From positions 1 to 64,000 of the forward strand of contig CAIXFN010000079.1 of NCBI GenBank assembly GCA_903918755.1: a stretch of 64,000 nucleotides of DNA, in the 5' to 3' direction. Below, in pieces: positions 15,695-26,082 of this stretch. A program made the position numbers and the translations under genes. A model generated the notes under the pieces. That model did not search any database. It was not told the DNA's origin and was given only the letters and a program-made list of their open reading frames with translations. The DNA is from an uncultured Pedosphaera sp. (lineage in GTDB: Bacteria; Verrucomicrobiota; Verrucomicrobiia; Limisphaerales; Pedosphaeraceae). How positions within the stretch are numbered: the first letter of the stretch is position 1; each line of letters begins with the position of its first letter.

Positions 15695-16429
15695 ATGAAC
15701 GCGCCCGGTATGAGTGATGAACCAATCCTATCCGCTCCGCTCCCCGTGGTCGTACGACCGGCCGGTATCATTGTTTGGGATTGCGCTCAGGAGGCATTTT
15801 GGAGCGCGTTCATGCTTTGGATTTTTGGCGGCATTGCCTTGAGCTTTGCCGGGGCTTTTACCGGTGACATGATTCCCACTCCGCCGCCCCTGTTGCGGGA
15901 CGCTTTCGCAGCACCCGGACCACATCCTGCCGCCGCCATCGCCTGGTGGTCGGTGGTCAAAGGGCACGCTTTTGCGGCTTTTTTCCTGCTCTTTTTCCTG
16001 CATTCGCTTTGGGCGGGATTTTTCGGTCAGGGTAAGTTGGCCGGAGATGACGATCAGGCGGGGCGCTTGGGAAAGGCGCTGAAAAACCTCCGCGAGAACT
16101 GGTTTGAAATCATCATCGGCAACGCAATCGGCGCCTGGGTGATCGCGGTGCTTTTGGCGGCGATACCTAATTTTTCGCTCTGGTCCATTTTGGGTCCCGA
16201 AATTCTGGGTTGGTTGCCGCCCCTGCCGACTTTGTGGGAAGGTCAAAGCGATTGGCTCAACTGGTATGGGCAGAACCAGCAGAAACTCAATTTTTGGCTG
16301 ATTTATTTCGCCGGGGCATGTGATGATTTAGGACTGCCCAACTTAAAGACCTGGGGGCGCTGGAGCTGGCGCCGCTGGCGTCGGCGGGAGCAGCGCAAAC
16401 TGGCGGCACCGGCATTGACAAATACTTAA
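15695..16429 (+). CDS. Integral membrane protein of unknown function
   Basis: This 244-residue protein has at least three long hydrophobic helices, at about residues 34-56, 81-105 and 135-160, a Trp-rich loop, and a very basic C-terminal tail (GRWSWRRWRRREQRK) that should stay in the cytoplasm. I recognise no family. It is followed after 49 bases by the S53 peptidase gene on the same strand, but a functional link is only a guess. The start at 15695 (MNAPGMSDEP) could also be the second Met, five codons later. Confidence 0.7.
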   Translation: MNAPGMSDEPILSAPLPVVVRPAGIIVWDCAQEAFWSAFMLWIFGGIALSFAGAFTGDMIPTPPPLLRDAFAAPGPHPAAAIAWWSVVKGHAFAAFFLLFFLHSLWAGFFGQGKLAGDDDQAGRLGKALKNLRENWFEIIIGNAIGAWVIAVLLAAIPNFSLWSILGPEILGWLPPLPTLWEGQSDWLNWYGQNQQKLNFWLIYFAGACDDLGLPNLKTWGRWSWRRWRRREQRKLAAPALTNT

Positions 16430-16478
16430 AGGGGTATATTTGCGTGAGCCGGCGGGCTGTGCTATTATCGTCCCAGTG

Positions 16479-19241
16479 ATGAAACAAATTGGTGCTCGCT
16501 TGCGCAGGAGCCCATGGGGATGGGTGATTCTGGTGCTGTCCCTCAGTCTGGCAGTGACCCTGACCTCCCGGGCGGCGGTGGGCGGCGAGCGGAAGAGTCT
16601 TTCCGGGCACCTTCCGCCGGGAGTTTCCAACCTTGTTGCCTTCGGCGATTTTCCGGCCACGAACCAACTTCGGCTGGCGATTGGTTTACCCTTGCGCGAT
16701 CCGCAGGGGGTGGAGACTTTCCTGGCCCAAGTTTACGATCCGGCGAGCCCGCTTTATCGGCAGTATCTGACCCCGGATGAGTTTACCTCCCGTTTTGGCC
16801 CCACCGCGGCAGATTACGATGCGGTGTCGGCTTTCGCGCGCGCGAATCAACTGGTGATCACCGCCACCCACAGCAATCGGATGGTGTTGGATGTGATGGG
16901 GTCGGTGGCCGCCATCCAGCAAGCGTTCAACCTGACCTTGCGTCATTATCATCATCCTACGGAAAACCGGGACTTCCATGCCCCGGACGTCGAGCCCAGC
17001 GTGCCCATATCATTAGCGATCGCGGATGTGAGTGGGTTGAATGATTTTGTGCGGCCACGCCCGCGCAGCTTGCATGTCCAACCCGCCGTCCAAGCGACAG
17101 CCAGTCCCCGGGTCGGTTCGGGTTCGGGGGGCAGTTATTTTGGCAAGGACTTCCGGGCGGCTTATTTGCCCGGGGTAACCTTGAATGGCGCGGGCCAGAT
17201 TGTGGGCCTCTTGGAATTTGATAGTTATTATCCAGCGGACATCGTCGCCTATGAAACGGCGGCCGGATTGTCGCAAGTGCCCTTGCAAAATATCCTCCTG
17301 GATGGCGCGAGTAGCACCCCCACGACGGGACCCAATAGCGGTGATTCCGAGGTCTCCCTGGATATTGAAATGGCGATTGCCATGGCGCCTGGTCTGGCCA
17401 AGGTCGTTATTTTCAACGCGGGACCCTACGGATTGCAGAATGACATCCTGGTCTCCATGGTGGCCAACCCGCAAATCAAGCAATTCAGTTGTTCCTGGGG
17501 TTGGCCCGGCGGGCCTTCCGCGACCACGGACGCCCATTTCCAGCAACTGGCCGCCCAAGGTCAGTCCTTTTTTTCTGCCTCCGGGGACAGCGATGCCTAC
17601 ACCACCGGGGCCACCTCCGTGAATGGGGTGGATAACACCAGCCTGGCGGGCGCCCCTTCCAGCAGCCCTTATATTACCGTGGTGGGGGGCACCACCTTGA
17701 CCACCAGCGGGCCGGGCGGAGCATGGGTTGCGGAAAAGGTTTGGAATTGGGGTAGCCAGAACGGCACCTATGTGGGGAGCAGTGGCGGTGTCAGTTCCTA
17801 CTACGGTTTGCCGACCTGGCAGAGCGGAATCAGCATGGCCGCCAATGGCGGTTCCACGGCGCACCGCAATCTTCCGGATGTCGCCCTGACCGCGGATAAT
17901 ATCCTGGTTTATTACGGCAATGGCAGCTCCGGCACGCTGGGCGGAACCAGTTGCGCGGCGCCGCTTTGGGCAGCGGTCACGGCGCTCATGAATCAACAAG
18001 CTTTGGCGGCGGGCCGGTCCACCATGGGTTTTTTGAACCCGGCGCTCTATGCCCTGGCAAAAGGTAGTTCGTACCCGGCCACCTTTCATGACATCACCAC
18101 GGGCAACAATTTCTCCTCCAGCAGTCCCGCTGCGTTCGCCGCCGTGGCGGGCTACGATCTGGCCACGGGCTGGGGCACTCCGGCGGGTGCGGCCTTGATC
18201 AATGCGCTGACGGGACCACCGGATCCGCTGGGGGTTTCGCCCACCGTGGGGTTTGTCGCGACTGGTCCTGTGGGTGGTCCGTTCAACTCCACGAACACGA
18301 GCGTCCTATTGACCAACCGTGGTTCCGGTAATCTGCCTTGGGCTGTGTTCAATCCGGCGGTTTGGCTGGCTGCTTCACCCTCGGCCGGCGTTTTGGCTCC
18401 CGGGGCCACCACTAACGTAAGCGTGTGGTTGGCGGCGACCGCCACGGCGCTGCCCGCGGCGATTTATGCCACCAACTTGATCTTCACGAATGGGAATACG
18501 CATGTTACCGCGTCCGTGGCTTTTTCGCTGCAAAGCGGACAATCCGTCGTGCAAAACGGCGGTTTTGAAGCGGGCGACTTCTCCAATTGGTCACTGGTGG
18601 GCAACACGGTCGTGGTGGGTCGGCACAATAAGGTGACCATCTATAACGCGGTCGAGTCGTCCGCGAATTATCCGGCGGTGGTCCACAGCGGAAGCTACGG
18701 CGCGTTCCTGGCGGACGTGCAATTGGCAACGCTATCCCAAACCGTTTCCACGGTGGCCGGGCGGAATTATCTCCTCTCCTTCTGGGTTGCCAATCCCACG
18801 GCGGGCGCGACCCAAATTTTCCGGGTGAACTGGAGTGCCAGCGGCGGTCCGACGAACGGCCTTCTGGCTTGGACCAGCCCGCCCGCCTTGGGCTGGACTA
18901 ATCTCCAGTTTTTCGTCCAAGCCAACTCGGCCAGTTCTATTTTACAGTTTGTTGCGGAAAACACACCGGCCGAATTTGGGTTGGATGATGTCAGCCTCCT
19001 CGAATTGCCCACGGTCCAGTTGCAAGGATCGACCCTGCCGTCCGGCAACCTCCAACTTTCGTGGAACTCTTTTGCCGGACTGGTTTATCAAGTGCAGTAT
19101 AAATCGGATTGGAACCAGGCAGTCTGGAATAATCTGGGTCTGCCGCTCAACGCGACCGGAGCGCCCCTGGCGGTTACCGACCCGGCCATGCAAAATCCGT
19201 CCACCCAGCGCTTTTATCGCCTCCTGGTCCAACCGAAATAG
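16479..19241 (+). CDS. Secreted S53 peptidase (sedolisin/kumamolisin type)
   Basis: This 920-residue exported protein consists of: signal segment (about 10-35); pro-kumamolisin activation domain (about 45-190, containing YRQYLTPDEFTSRFGP); catalytic S53 domain (about 205-580) with Glu291 and Asp295 in SEVSLDIEMA, the oxyanion Asp in SASGDSDA (about 370), and nucleophile Ser491 in GGTSCAAPLW; an Ig-like segment; and a jelly-roll domain starting NGGFEAGDFSNW (about 690). Sedolisins are acid-active serine-carboxyl endopeptidases, so this enzyme probably digests extracellular protein at low pH. All catalytic residues are present. The start at 16479 gives the cleanest signal peptide. Confidence 0.92.
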   Translation: MKQIGARLRRSPWGWVILVLSLSLAVTLTSRAAVGGERKSLSGHLPPGVSNLVAFGDFPATNQLRLAIGLPLRDPQGVETFLAQVYDPASPLYRQYLTPDEFTSRFGPTAADYDAVSAFARANQLVITATHSNRMVLDVMGSVAAIQQAFNLTLRHYHHPTENRDFHAPDVEPSVPISLAIADVSGLNDFVRPRPRSLHVQPAVQATASPRVGSGSGGSYFGKDFRAAYLPGVTLNGAGQIVGLLEFDSYYPADIVAYETAAGLSQVPLQNILLDGASSTPTTGPNSGDSEVSLDIEMAIAMAPGLAKVVIFNAGPYGLQNDILVSMVANPQIKQFSCSWGWPGGPSATTDAHFQQLAAQGQSFFSASGDSDAYTTGATSVNGVDNTSLAGAPSSSPYITVVGGTTLTTSGPGGAWVAEKVWNWGSQNGTYVGSSGGVSSYYGLPTWQSGISMAANGGSTAHRNLPDVALTADNILVYYGNGSSGTLGGTSCAAPLWAAVTALMNQQALAAGRSTMGFLNPALYALAKGSSYPATFHDITTGNNFSSSSPAAFAAVAGYDLATGWGTPAGAALINALTGPPDPLGVSPTVGFVATGPVGGPFNSTNTSVLLTNRGSGNLPWAVFNPAVWLAASPSAGVLAPGATTNVSVWLAATATALPAAIYATNLIFTNGNTHVTASVAFSLQSGQSVVQNGGFEAGDFSNWSLVGNTVVVGRHNKVTIYNAVESSANYPAVVHSGSYGAFLADVQLATLSQTVSTVAGRNYLLSFWVANPTAGATQIFRVNWSASGGPTNGLLAWTSPPALGWTNLQFFVQANSASSILQFVAENTPAEFGLDDVSLLELPTVQLQGSTLPSGNLQLSWNSFAGLVYQVQYKSDWNQAVWNNLGLPLNATGAPLAVTDPAMQNPSTQRFYRLLVQPK

Positions 19242-19262
19242 TTAACCCGGGAGATGCTGCAA

Positions 19263-20078
19263 TCATCCCCTCCGAAAATTCCGCCATTCGCGTACCAGGA
19301 GCCGTAAGAAACCCAGCTTGGGCCAGGGGCGATTTTCCGTCCAGGCGTGGTAGCCCAACTGGCCATAATAGGTCAGGTTTTCGTCGAGGGTTTCCCGGCG
19401 TTTCCCCGGCAAGGAAGTGGAGAAGCGGGCCTCGTGAATGTTGAAATGACAGAGGGGTTCGGCCAGTCCCAGCACGCCGAAACGGGCCGCCAATTTGCAA
19501 AACAGCACGCTGTCCGCACAAATTGGTAGCGTGGTGGGATAACCACCCAGGAGGACAAAGGCCTCGCGCGCAAACGCCGCCGCACTGGGAGGACCGAATT
19601 GCATTCCATGGGTCAGCACGCGGTCCCGCATGACGGTGGCCGGGTGATAGCCGCCCGCCCAGGGGCTTGCGGAGGTCTCCGGCGGTTTGCCAACCCGATG
19701 GAGCACGAAGTTGGTGAAGGCATAGCGGCAATCCGCGTGCGCGGCCGTCCCGGCGCGCAATTGGCGCACGTAACCGGGCGCCAGCCAGTCTCCGGCGAAA
19801 ATCGGTTTGACCCAGGCCGCCGTCGCCTCGAGATGCGCCCAATTCCAGTGCTCCACCCGCCCCAGTTCCAACGGCGGGCGAACCACCCGCACGGGAATAC
19901 CGGCCCCACGCAATTGGCTCACCGCGGTGTCCAGGTGTTCGCGGCCGGTGCGGGAATAATTGTCACTCAGGAGGACCTGGAAATCCCGGTCGTCCTGCGC
20001 CAGCAACGAAGCCACCGTCTGCAGGAATTCCGCCGGGGGATTCCGCAGGGGCAGAATGACTTCTAGGCTGGTGAGCAT
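19263..20078 (-). CDS. Family 2 glycosyltransferase
   Basis: This 271-residue GT-A protein starts with SLEVILPLRNPPAEFLQTVA, the usual GT2 nucleotide-sugar binding strand and helix, with LSDNYS where GT2 enzymes have their first Asp. HWNWAH lies near residue 78, and IFAGDW, which resembles the xDD/DxD metal motif, lies near 93-98. It overlaps the upstream nucleotidyltransferase stop codon by ATGA, so the two are translationally coupled, suggesting one makes an activated sugar and the other transfers it to a cell-surface glycan. The acceptor is unknown. Confidence 0.83.
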   Translation of the reverse strand: MLTSLEVILPLRNPPAEFLQTVASLLAQDDRDFQVLLSDNYSRTGREHLDTAVSQLRGAGIPVRVVRPPLELGRVEHWNWAHLEATAAWVKPIFAGDWLAPGYVRQLRAGTAAHADCRYAFTNFVLHRVGKPPETSASPWAGGYHPATVMRDRVLTHGMQFGPPSAAAFAREAFVLLGGYPTTLPICADSVLFCKLAARFGVLGLAEPLCHFNIHEARFSTSLPGKRRETLDENLTYYGQLGYHAWTENRPWPKLGFLRLLVREWRNFRRG

Positions 20079-20842
20079 CAGGCCGCGGACCGGCGTTGGG
20101 CAAAAAAGTCCGTTTTGAGGAACAGGTCCAGATCCTCGGGCGTGCCGACGCCATACATTCCCTGCAGTTCCCGGCCAGTTTTCATCGTGACGATTTTGGC
20201 GCCCTCGGCAATGAGTTGATTATAGGTGGGGGCCACGTAAAACTCATTGTTCACCCGCAAATTTGCCGCGATCATGGCGTCCGCCGCGCGCACGAAGTCC
20301 CGACCTTCGGCGAAATTGTAGATGCCCACCGTCGCCTCGTTGCTGACGACCTTTTTTTCCACGACTTCGGTGACCAGTTCGTCCGGCCCCAACCGGCAGT
20401 AGGACCACTTGGGATGATCGGACCAAAAGGTCATGATCAGTCCGCGGACCCCGGGGGCGTCTTGCGCGGCGAGGTATTGATTGATGTCCAATTCCACCAA
20501 TTGATCACTGTTGGCAATCATGAGCGGGTCATTGGAATCAATAAATTGCCGGGCGAGCAACACGGTGCAGGCCGCGCCTTCCGTGACGGCGTTAACGGGG
20601 ATGATTTCACAGCCGGGGCACAGCCGCCGGAGCTCCGCCGGCACTTCGGGATAGGTCTGCAAATGCTCGGCGAGACAGAGGAAAATGAAGCGGTGGGGGC
20701 GGGTTGGCCGAATGTTGTCAATCACCCACTGGATCATGGGGCGGGCGCCGACCGGAATAAGCGGCTTGGGCGTCTGATACCCGGCCTGGGCAAACCGGGA
20801 GCCGCGACCCGCCATGGGAATGACAATCTGCAAAGTCTTCAT
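20078..20842 (-). CDS. Sugar-phosphate nucleotidyltransferase
   Basis: This 254-residue protein opens with QIVIPMAGRGSRFAQAGYQT and PKPLIPV, the signature G-x-G-x-R and PKP loops of NTP-sugar pyrophosphorylases. IANSDQLVELD in the middle supplies the metal-binding Asp. It would activate a sugar phosphate with an NTP. Glucose, mannose or heptose cannot be told apart by eye. The start at 20842 (MKTLQIV) is preferred over a Met six codons upstream. Its stop overlaps the GT2 start (ATGA), which marks a two-gene operon. It is divergent from the helicase gene, with about 125 bases between starts. Confidence 0.87.
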   Translation of the reverse strand: MKTLQIVIPMAGRGSRFAQAGYQTPKPLIPVGARPMIQWVIDNIRPTRPHRFIFLCLAEHLQTYPEVPAELRRLCPGCEIIPVNAVTEGAACTVLLARQFIDSNDPLMIANSDQLVELDINQYLAAQDAPGVRGLIMTFWSDHPKWSYCRLGPDELVTEVVEKKVVSNEATVGIYNFAEGRDFVRAADAMIAANLRVNNEFYVAPTYNQLIAEGAKIVTMKTGRELQGMYGVGTPEDLDLFLKTDFFAQRRSAA

Positions 20843-20967
20843 TTTTTTATGCGCGGCCATCCTTGGTCATCGGGGAATTCAAGGCAAGAGCGAAAATCCG
20901 GGGCCGGCTCGAAAGTCCAATGGGGGAGGTTGTATCGCCGGGGAAAGGACCTTAGAGTCAAAGGACT

Positions 20968-23532
20968 GTGTCGAAAACGCTTTATGATTTGCTGCCCCGG
21001 GATGGCGGGGCGGATAATGACGGTTTGCTCGGGCGATTCCTGGAATATGTGGAAGGGCGCCGACTGCAATTGTACCCCGCGCAAGAGGCGGCGATTTTGG
21101 AATTATTTGAGGAGAAGAATGTCATCCTGAACACCCCCACGGGATCCGGCAAATCCCTGGTCGCCGCCGCGCTGCATTTCAAGGCTTTGGCCCAGGGGAA
21201 GCGCTCAATTTACACGTGCCCGATCAAGGCGTTGGTGAATGAAAAGTGGCTCGCCTTGTGCCGGGATTTTGGGCCGGACAATGTGGGATTGAGCACGGGC
21301 GACGCCACGGTGAACCGGGACGCCCCCATTCTTTGCTGCACCGCGGAGATTCTGGCCAATATCGCCTTGCGGGAAGGAGCGCTGGCGGACGTGCGGGACG
21401 TGATCATGGACGAGTTTCATTATTACGCGGACCGGGAGCGGGGAGTGGCCTGGCAGGTGCCGCTGCTGACCCTGCCGCAGGCGCGGTTCCTCCTCATGTC
21501 GGCCACGTTGGGAGAAACGGCCTTTTTTGAGGAGGAATTGACCCGGTTGAATGGCCGGACAACGGTCACCGTTAGTTCGAAGGACCGGCCTGTGCCGCTG
21601 GAGCATGCCTATTCCGAGTTGGCCCTGGCGCAAACGGTGGAAAGTCTCGTGGCGGATGGCAAGAGTCCGGTGTATGTGGTGCATTTCACCCAACTGGACG
21701 CGGCGCGCAGCGCGCAGGATTTCACGAGTATCAATGTCTCCACCCGGGAGGAAAAGGAGGCCATCGCCCGCGCTTTGGACGGTTTCAAGTTTTCCAGCCC
21801 ATATGGTCCGGACCTCAAGAAGTGGCTGCGCCACGGCGTGGGCTTGCATCATGCCGGGTTGCTCCCCAAGTATCGGGTTTTGGTGGAACAACTGGCGCAA
21901 CAGGGACTGCTCAAGATCATCTGTGGCACCGATACCCTGGGGGTGGGGATCAATGTGCCGATCCGCACGGTGCTCTTCACGCAGTTGTGCAAATTCGACG
22001 GGCAAAAGACCGGCATTTTGAGCGCCCGGGATTTCCACCAAATCAGTGGTCGGGCCGGGCGGAAAGGTTTCGATGACAAGGGGTGGGTGGTGGTGCAGGC
22101 GCCCGAACATGTCATTGAAAACCTCCGACTCGAGGAAAAGTCCGCCAAGAGCGGAAAGAATGTGGTGAAGCGCAAACCACCGGAGAAGAACTACGTCAGT
22201 TGGGACAAGCAAACCTTCGTCCGACTCATCGCCGCGGTGCCGGAACGCTTGCAATCCCGCTTTCAGGTCACCCATGGAATGTTGCTCAATGTGCTGAGCC
22301 GCCAAAGCGATGGTTGTGTGGCGATGCGGGAACTCATCTCCCGCTCCCACGAAACACCGAAGTCGAAGAAGGCGCACGTCAAGCGGGCCTGGCAATTGTT
22401 CCGTTCCCTCGTGGATCGCAAAATCATTGAATTCATTCCCCAGACTGCGGAGGGGGCGAAGCTGCGGGTCAACATGGATTTGCAGGATGATTTTTCCATG
22501 GATCAGGAACTATCCCTTTACCTTCTGGAAACGGCTCCCTTGCTCGATCCCGCCGCCCTGGACTATGCCCTTGATCTGATCACCCTCGTGGAAGCGATTC
22601 TGGAGAATCCGGAAATCATCCTCCGGAAGCAACTGGACCGGGTCAAGGACCAGAAAATGGCCGAGATGAAACGCGAAGGCATCGAGTATGACCAACGCAT
22701 GGAGGAACTGGAAAAGCTGGAGTATCCGAAGCCCAAGCGCGAGTTCATTTACGCCACCTTTAATGCGTTTGCCGAACGTCACCCGTGGGTGGGGCAGGAG
22801 AACATCCGGCCCAAATCCATCGCCCGGGAGATGTTTGAGCAGTTCCGCTCCTTCGCGGATTATATCAAGGACTACGAATTGCAACGGGCCGAGGGTTTGC
22901 TCCTGCGCCATCTTTCGAGTGTTCACAAAGTGTTGACCCAGACGGTGCCTGACGCGGTCAAGAATGATGCCGTGCGGGAGATGGAACTTTACCTGGGGAC
23001 AATGATCCGCGAAGTGGATTCCAGTCTGTTGGATCAATGGGAGAAGATGCGCGATCCGGGGTTCCAAGCCTCGGGTGGCACCACCGAAACCCGACCACCG
23101 GGGGCGGCCGAGGCGGCGGCGGATGTGACGCGCGACGTCAAAGCCTTTACAGCGGCCATCCGCACGCGGATCTTCATGTTCCTGCGCGGATTGGTGAATG
23201 CGGATTTTGAAGCCGCCCTGGCCATCATCGGCCCGGCCGCCATTCCGGGTGAGGAGATCTGGTCAGCAGATCGGTTGCGGACGGCGATGGCCGATTACCA
23301 TGGGGATCATCCATACCTGTCGCTGGATCCCAATGCCCGCAATGTGCGTCACACCTATGTGATTCCGGCGCCGGACAAGGCCTCCTGGCGGGTGCAGCAA
23401 ATGCTGGTGGATCCCGACGAAGCAAATGATTGGGTGGCGGAATTCACCATCGATCTGCCGGCGTCCCGCGCGGCCGGTGAACCAAAAATCAGTCTCCTGC
23501 GTGTGGGGCCGCTGACCGCGGCGGCAGCCTGA
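20968..23532 (+). CDS. Ski2-like DEAD/DEAH-box helicase with DUF3516-type C-terminus
   Basis: This 854-residue superfamily 2 helicase has a Q-motif-like LYPAQEAAI (36-44), Walker A TPTGSGKS (56-63), a DEFH box near 150, SAT in LLMSATLG, and the helicase C-terminal motif [13 protein letters not shown] near 360-375. Beyond residue 450 is a long helical domain of the kind annotated DUF3516, found in actinobacterial and PVC RNA helicases. It is expected to unwind RNA in an ATP-dependent way. The GTG start at 20968 begins the conserved region without extra residues. The gene stands alone between divergent and convergent neighbours. Confidence 0.88.
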   Translation: MSKTLYDLLPRDGGADNDGLLGRFLEYVEGRRLQLYPAQEAAILELFEEKNVILNTPTGSGKSLVAAALHFKALAQGKRSIYTCPIKALVNEKWLALCRDFGPDNVGLSTGDATVNRDAPILCCTAEILANIALREGALADVRDVIMDEFHYYADRERGVAWQVPLLTLPQARFLLMSATLGETAFFEEELTRLNGRTTVTVSSKDRPVPLEHAYSELALAQTVESLVADGKSPVYVVHFTQLDAARSAQDFTSINVSTREEKEAIARALDGFKFSSPYGPDLKKWLRHGVGLHHAGLLPKYRVLVEQLAQQGLLKIICGTDTLGVGINVPIRTVLFTQLCKFDGQKTGILSARDFHQISGRAGRKGFDDKGWVVVQAPEHVIENLRLEEKSAKSGKNVVKRKPPEKNYVSWDKQTFVRLIAAVPERLQSRFQVTHGMLLNVLSRQSDGCVAMRELISRSHETPKSKKAHVKRAWQLFRSLVDRKIIEFIPQTAEGAKLRVNMDLQDDFSMDQELSLYLLETAPLLDPAALDYALDLITLVEAILENPEIILRKQLDRVKDQKMAEMKREGIEYDQRMEELEKLEYPKPKREFIYATFNAFAERHPWVGQENIRPKSIAREMFEQFRSFADYIKDYELQRAEGLLLRHLSSVHKVLTQTVPDAVKNDAVREMELYLGTMIREVDSSLLDQWEKMRDPGFQASGGTTETRPPGAAEAAADVTRDVKAFTAAIRTRIFMFLRGLVNADFEAALAIIGPAAIPGEEIWSADRLRTAMADYHGDHPYLSLDPNARNVRHTYVIPAPDKASWRVQQMLVDPDEANDWVAEFTIDLPASRAAGEPKISLLRVGPLTAAAA

Positions 23533-23556
23533 GCCGTCCATTGGGGGCAGGGCGCT

Positions 23557-23982
23557 TCAGCCTTGGTGGGCCGGGGGAGGGGATTTCGCTCCCTTTTCCT
23601 TGAATTTCTCCGTGTACGTGATGACTCCGGCGCCCAGCATAATGAGGAGGACCCCGGCCCAGCGAAGCCAGGAAACGTGCTCCCCGAGGATGAATTTGGC
23701 GGCGGCGGTGGTGAACACAAATCCCAACGCCGTCAGGGGCCACACAAAGCTCACATCGCCACCGCGCGACATCAGAATCAGGAGCGTAACAAAAAAGAGG
23801 GTTTCGAAGAACATGCCCAGAATCATGTGCCGGTTGGTGAAGGCGTTCTTGGCGATCCGCAGGATTTCCGCCACAGAAACTTGCTGGAGGTCCCCGATCT
23901 GGCGCAAGCCCTGGTTGAGATACACCACGCCAACGGCCTCACAGAGCAATCCGGCCAATAATAATAGCAAAAGTTTGGTCAC
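23557..23982 (-). CDS. Small DMT/EmrE-like membrane transporter
   Basis: This 141-residue protein has four hydrophobic helices (about 1-22, 50-72, 76-96 and 102-122), the pattern of half-size drug/metabolite transporters. The segment VWPLTALGFVFTTAAAKFIL and the GEHVSWLRWAGVLLIMLGAG end match EamA-type C-terminal halves. It follows hpnK by six bases on the same strand. Similar small DMT proteins are found beside hopanoid or polysaccharide-lipid genes, so it may move a lipid-linked sugar or a cation, but the substrate is not determinable here. Confidence 0.8.
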   Translation of the reverse strand: MTKLLLLLLAGLLCEAVGVVYLNQGLRQIGDLQQVSVAEILRIAKNAFTNRHMILGMFFETLFFVTLLILMSRGGDVSFVWPLTALGFVFTTAAAKFILGEHVSWLRWAGVLLIMLGAGVITYTEKFKEKGAKSPPPAHQG

Positions 23983-23988
23983 GTCGAT

Positions 23989-24822
23989 TTACAGGTCTTG
24001 ATAGCGAATGAGGGCGATGCGCTGTTCCCGCACCAGCGCGACCACGCGCGGGCTGATCAGGGCCTCGTACTCAGGTTTAAATTCGTCCAGGGAGGGATGG
24101 GAGTAAAGCTCGGAATCACCGGGCGGCAGGGCCTGGAGCAATCGGATCGTATAAGCTTCATCCACGCGGGCGTTCTGCAGCAGCCCAAAGACGTGCTCGG
24201 TGTGGCGGATTGCGTGGCGGCGCAAATGGGGTCGCGCCCGCCGCGAAAGAATGGTGTAGATGAAGGCGTGACTCATCCGGTAAAGCCATTGCCCACGGGC
24301 CAGGCGCGTGTTGAACCAGAAGGGATCCCGAGTGAGACGGAAATGACGGATTCCCAATTCCCGCACCTCCGCCATCAGGAGGCGAAAAACCGTGGGATGC
24401 AAGTGCATGTGCAGGTGGCCATTCACGTGATCCAACGGCAGGCCGGTGGCGCGGAAGCGGGCGAATTGGGCCTGGATCTCCGCGCGTAATTGCGCGCGCA
24501 GGGCGGGTTGGCTGAAGTAGCGAAAACCGGTCGCGGCCGGATTGTTGCTGAATTCCCCCGCGGCATTGACCAAGTCCGGAATCTTGGCGGGAGGCAGGGC
24601 GGAGCGACCGCAAAGGAGGGAAAGATGCAATCCCACCCCGAGACGGGGGTGAGCCCGGGCCAGGGCCACGGCCTCCGTCAGGCCCGGTTCGTTGACCATG
24701 AGGCTCGCCGTGGTCAGGATGCCGTCGCGATGCGCCTGGATGACAGCTTGATTGATGGACGCCGACCTTCCGTAGTCGTCGGCATTTACAATCAGGCGGC
24801 GCGCCGACTCAGGGCGTGCCAT
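23989..24822 (-). CDS. hpnK: HpnK-like YdjC/ChbG-family deacetylase
   Basis: This 277-residue protein has LIVNADDYGRSASINQAV at its start (metal-binding DD), DHVNGHLHMHLHP in the middle (His ligands) and LYSHPSLDEF near the end. These are the landmarks of the YdjC/ChbG carbohydrate deacetylase fold. In hopanoid clusters this branch is called HpnK. The start at 24822 overlaps the end of hpnD by 14 bases, so the two are coupled. The biochemical role of HpnK is not established. A deacetylase acting on a glycolipid is the usual guess. Confidence 0.84.
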   Translation of the reverse strand: MARPESARRLIVNADDYGRSASINQAVIQAHRDGILTTASLMVNEPGLTEAVALARAHPRLGVGLHLSLLCGRSALPPAKIPDLVNAAGEFSNNPAATGFRYFSQPALRAQLRAEIQAQFARFRATGLPLDHVNGHLHMHLHPTVFRLLMAEVRELGIRHFRLTRDPFWFNTRLARGQWLYRMSHAFIYTILSRRARPHLRRHAIRHTEHVFGLLQNARVDEAYTIRLLQALPPGDSELYSHPSLDEFKPEYEALISPRVVALVREQRIALIRYQDL

Positions 24823-25678
24823 AGCTAGGCGAGAGCAGGCCGGCGGCAAACCGGATTCCGGCGCGGGCAACCAGAAACAATTTCTGGCCCTTATTCAACC
24901 GGGTGGGGCGGGGGCCAAAAACGTCGAACTGCGAACGTTCCAATTTTCGCAAAAGCCGCCAATAAACGGAACCCATCAACTCCGCCGCCACCATGGCCCG
25001 CCGGTCGCCATCGGGCAGGGTGATGCGGGCCTGTTGATAAAAATGCCGGGCGCGTCCGGCGACATTTTCCGCCAGCGCCAAAAACCGCGACGAATATTGA
25101 AACCGGAGGATTTCCTCCGCGGTGACCCCAAATTTGGCCAATTCGTCCAGCGGCAGGTAAATCCGGCCCCGTTCAGCGTCGGCGCGAACATCCCGCAAAA
25201 TGTTGGTTAATTGCAGGGCTTTGCCGAGATAAACGGCATATTCCCGGCAGGCAGGGCTTTGGTAACCGAAGATTTCAATGCTCAGCAGGCCGACGACGGA
25301 GGCAACCCGGTAGCAATAAACCTCCAGCTCCGCGTGGGTTTGAAACCGGGTGGTTTCCAAATCCATCTCACAGCCTTTGATCAGTTCATCAAACAAGGCA
25401 AACGGCAGGTGGTGTGCGAGAATGGCGGGTTGGAATTCCCGGTTGACCGCAAATTGGGGCGTACCCCCGGAGCAGGCGCGGTGGATGTCCTCCCGCCAGG
25501 CGGCGAGGCGTTCCCGCCGCTGGGCCACCGGGGCGGCGTCCTCATCGGCAACATCGTCCACTTCCCGGCAAAAAGCATACAGGGCCGCCATCGCCTCCCG
25601 TTTCGGCTTCGGCAGAAGCACAAAGGCAAGGGCCAGGTTGGAGGCGCTCTTCTTGGTGATGTTTTGGCACTCTTGCAT
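24809..25678 (-). CDS. hpnD: Presqualene diphosphate synthase HpnD
   Basis: This 289-residue all-helical prenyl synthase has the two Asp-rich motifs of squalene/phytoene synthases: FCREVDDVADE near residue 40 and NILRDVRADAERGRIYLP near 170-187. HpnD condenses two farnesyl diphosphates to presqualene diphosphate on the route to squalene and hopanoids. The hpnK overlap supports hopanoid rather than carotenoid use. HpnC, HpnE and squalene-hopene cyclase are not in the window. The start at 25678 is chosen because the family homology begins at MQECQNITKKSASN. Confidence 0.87.
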   Translation of the reverse strand: MQECQNITKKSASNLALAFVLLPKPKREAMAALYAFCREVDDVADEDAAPVAQRRERLAAWREDIHRACSGGTPQFAVNREFQPAILAHHLPFALFDELIKGCEMDLETTRFQTHAELEVYCYRVASVVGLLSIEIFGYQSPACREYAVYLGKALQLTNILRDVRADAERGRIYLPLDELAKFGVTAEEILRFQYSSRFLALAENVAGRARHFYQQARITLPDGDRRAMVAAELMGSVYWRLLRKLERSQFDVFGPRPTRLNKGQKLFLVARAGIRFAAGLLSPSYGTP

Positions 25679-25682
25679 GAGC

Positions 25683-26066
25683 TTAGGTACCGCGCGGTAA
25701 TTCGCCTTCGGGTCGGACCGGCGGCAGACCGCCGGTTTCGGCAAGCGTGGGGTTTCGGCGGCGGTGTTCGCGACGCCGTTTCCGCTTGCGCGTCACCCCG
25801 GGCTCGGAACTGGCCGCGAGCTGCTCGGAATTCGCGGGCGCGGCTGGATCCAGTCGGGGCGCGGCCGATTTGCGATGGTGTTGGCGGTGCTTCCGCTCGC
25901 GCTTGGGCTTGTGAAAGTAACGAACGTAGGCCACCACCAATAGGATCACCACACTCAAGGAGCCGACCACGTAAAAGCTGTCGCGCCAGACATCCTTGCT
26001 GATAAAAAAGGATTGGGTCTGGATGGCGGCGGAACGATCGTCGATTTGTTCGGTGGTCTGGTTCAT
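25683..26066 (-). CDS. Small basic single-pass membrane protein
   Basis: This 127-residue protein has a short polar N-terminus, one transmembrane helix near residues 33-50 (FYVVGSLSVVILLVVAYV) and a very basic, disordered tail rich in Arg, Lys and His. I recognise no family. It lies between the NtrC-type regulator (16 bases upstream) and hpnD (4 bases downstream), so it is cotranscribed, but nothing in the sequence defines a role. The start is uncertain: an in-frame Met 22 codons upstream would overlap the regulator gene. Confidence 0.6.
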   Translation of the reverse strand: MNQTTEQIDDRSAAIQTQSFFISKDVWRDSFYVVGSLSVVILLVVAYVRYFHKPKRERKHRQHHRKSAAPRLDPAAPANSEQLAASSEPGVTRKRKRRREHRRRNPTLAETGGLPPVRPEGELPRGT

Positions 26067-26082
26067 GCGGGATTTGAGCTCA

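Noticed and set aside
21205-22395. Minus-strand open frame of 396 codons opposite the helicase
   Set aside because: It mirrors codon-position bias of the helicase gene, and the helicase motifs are on the plus strand.
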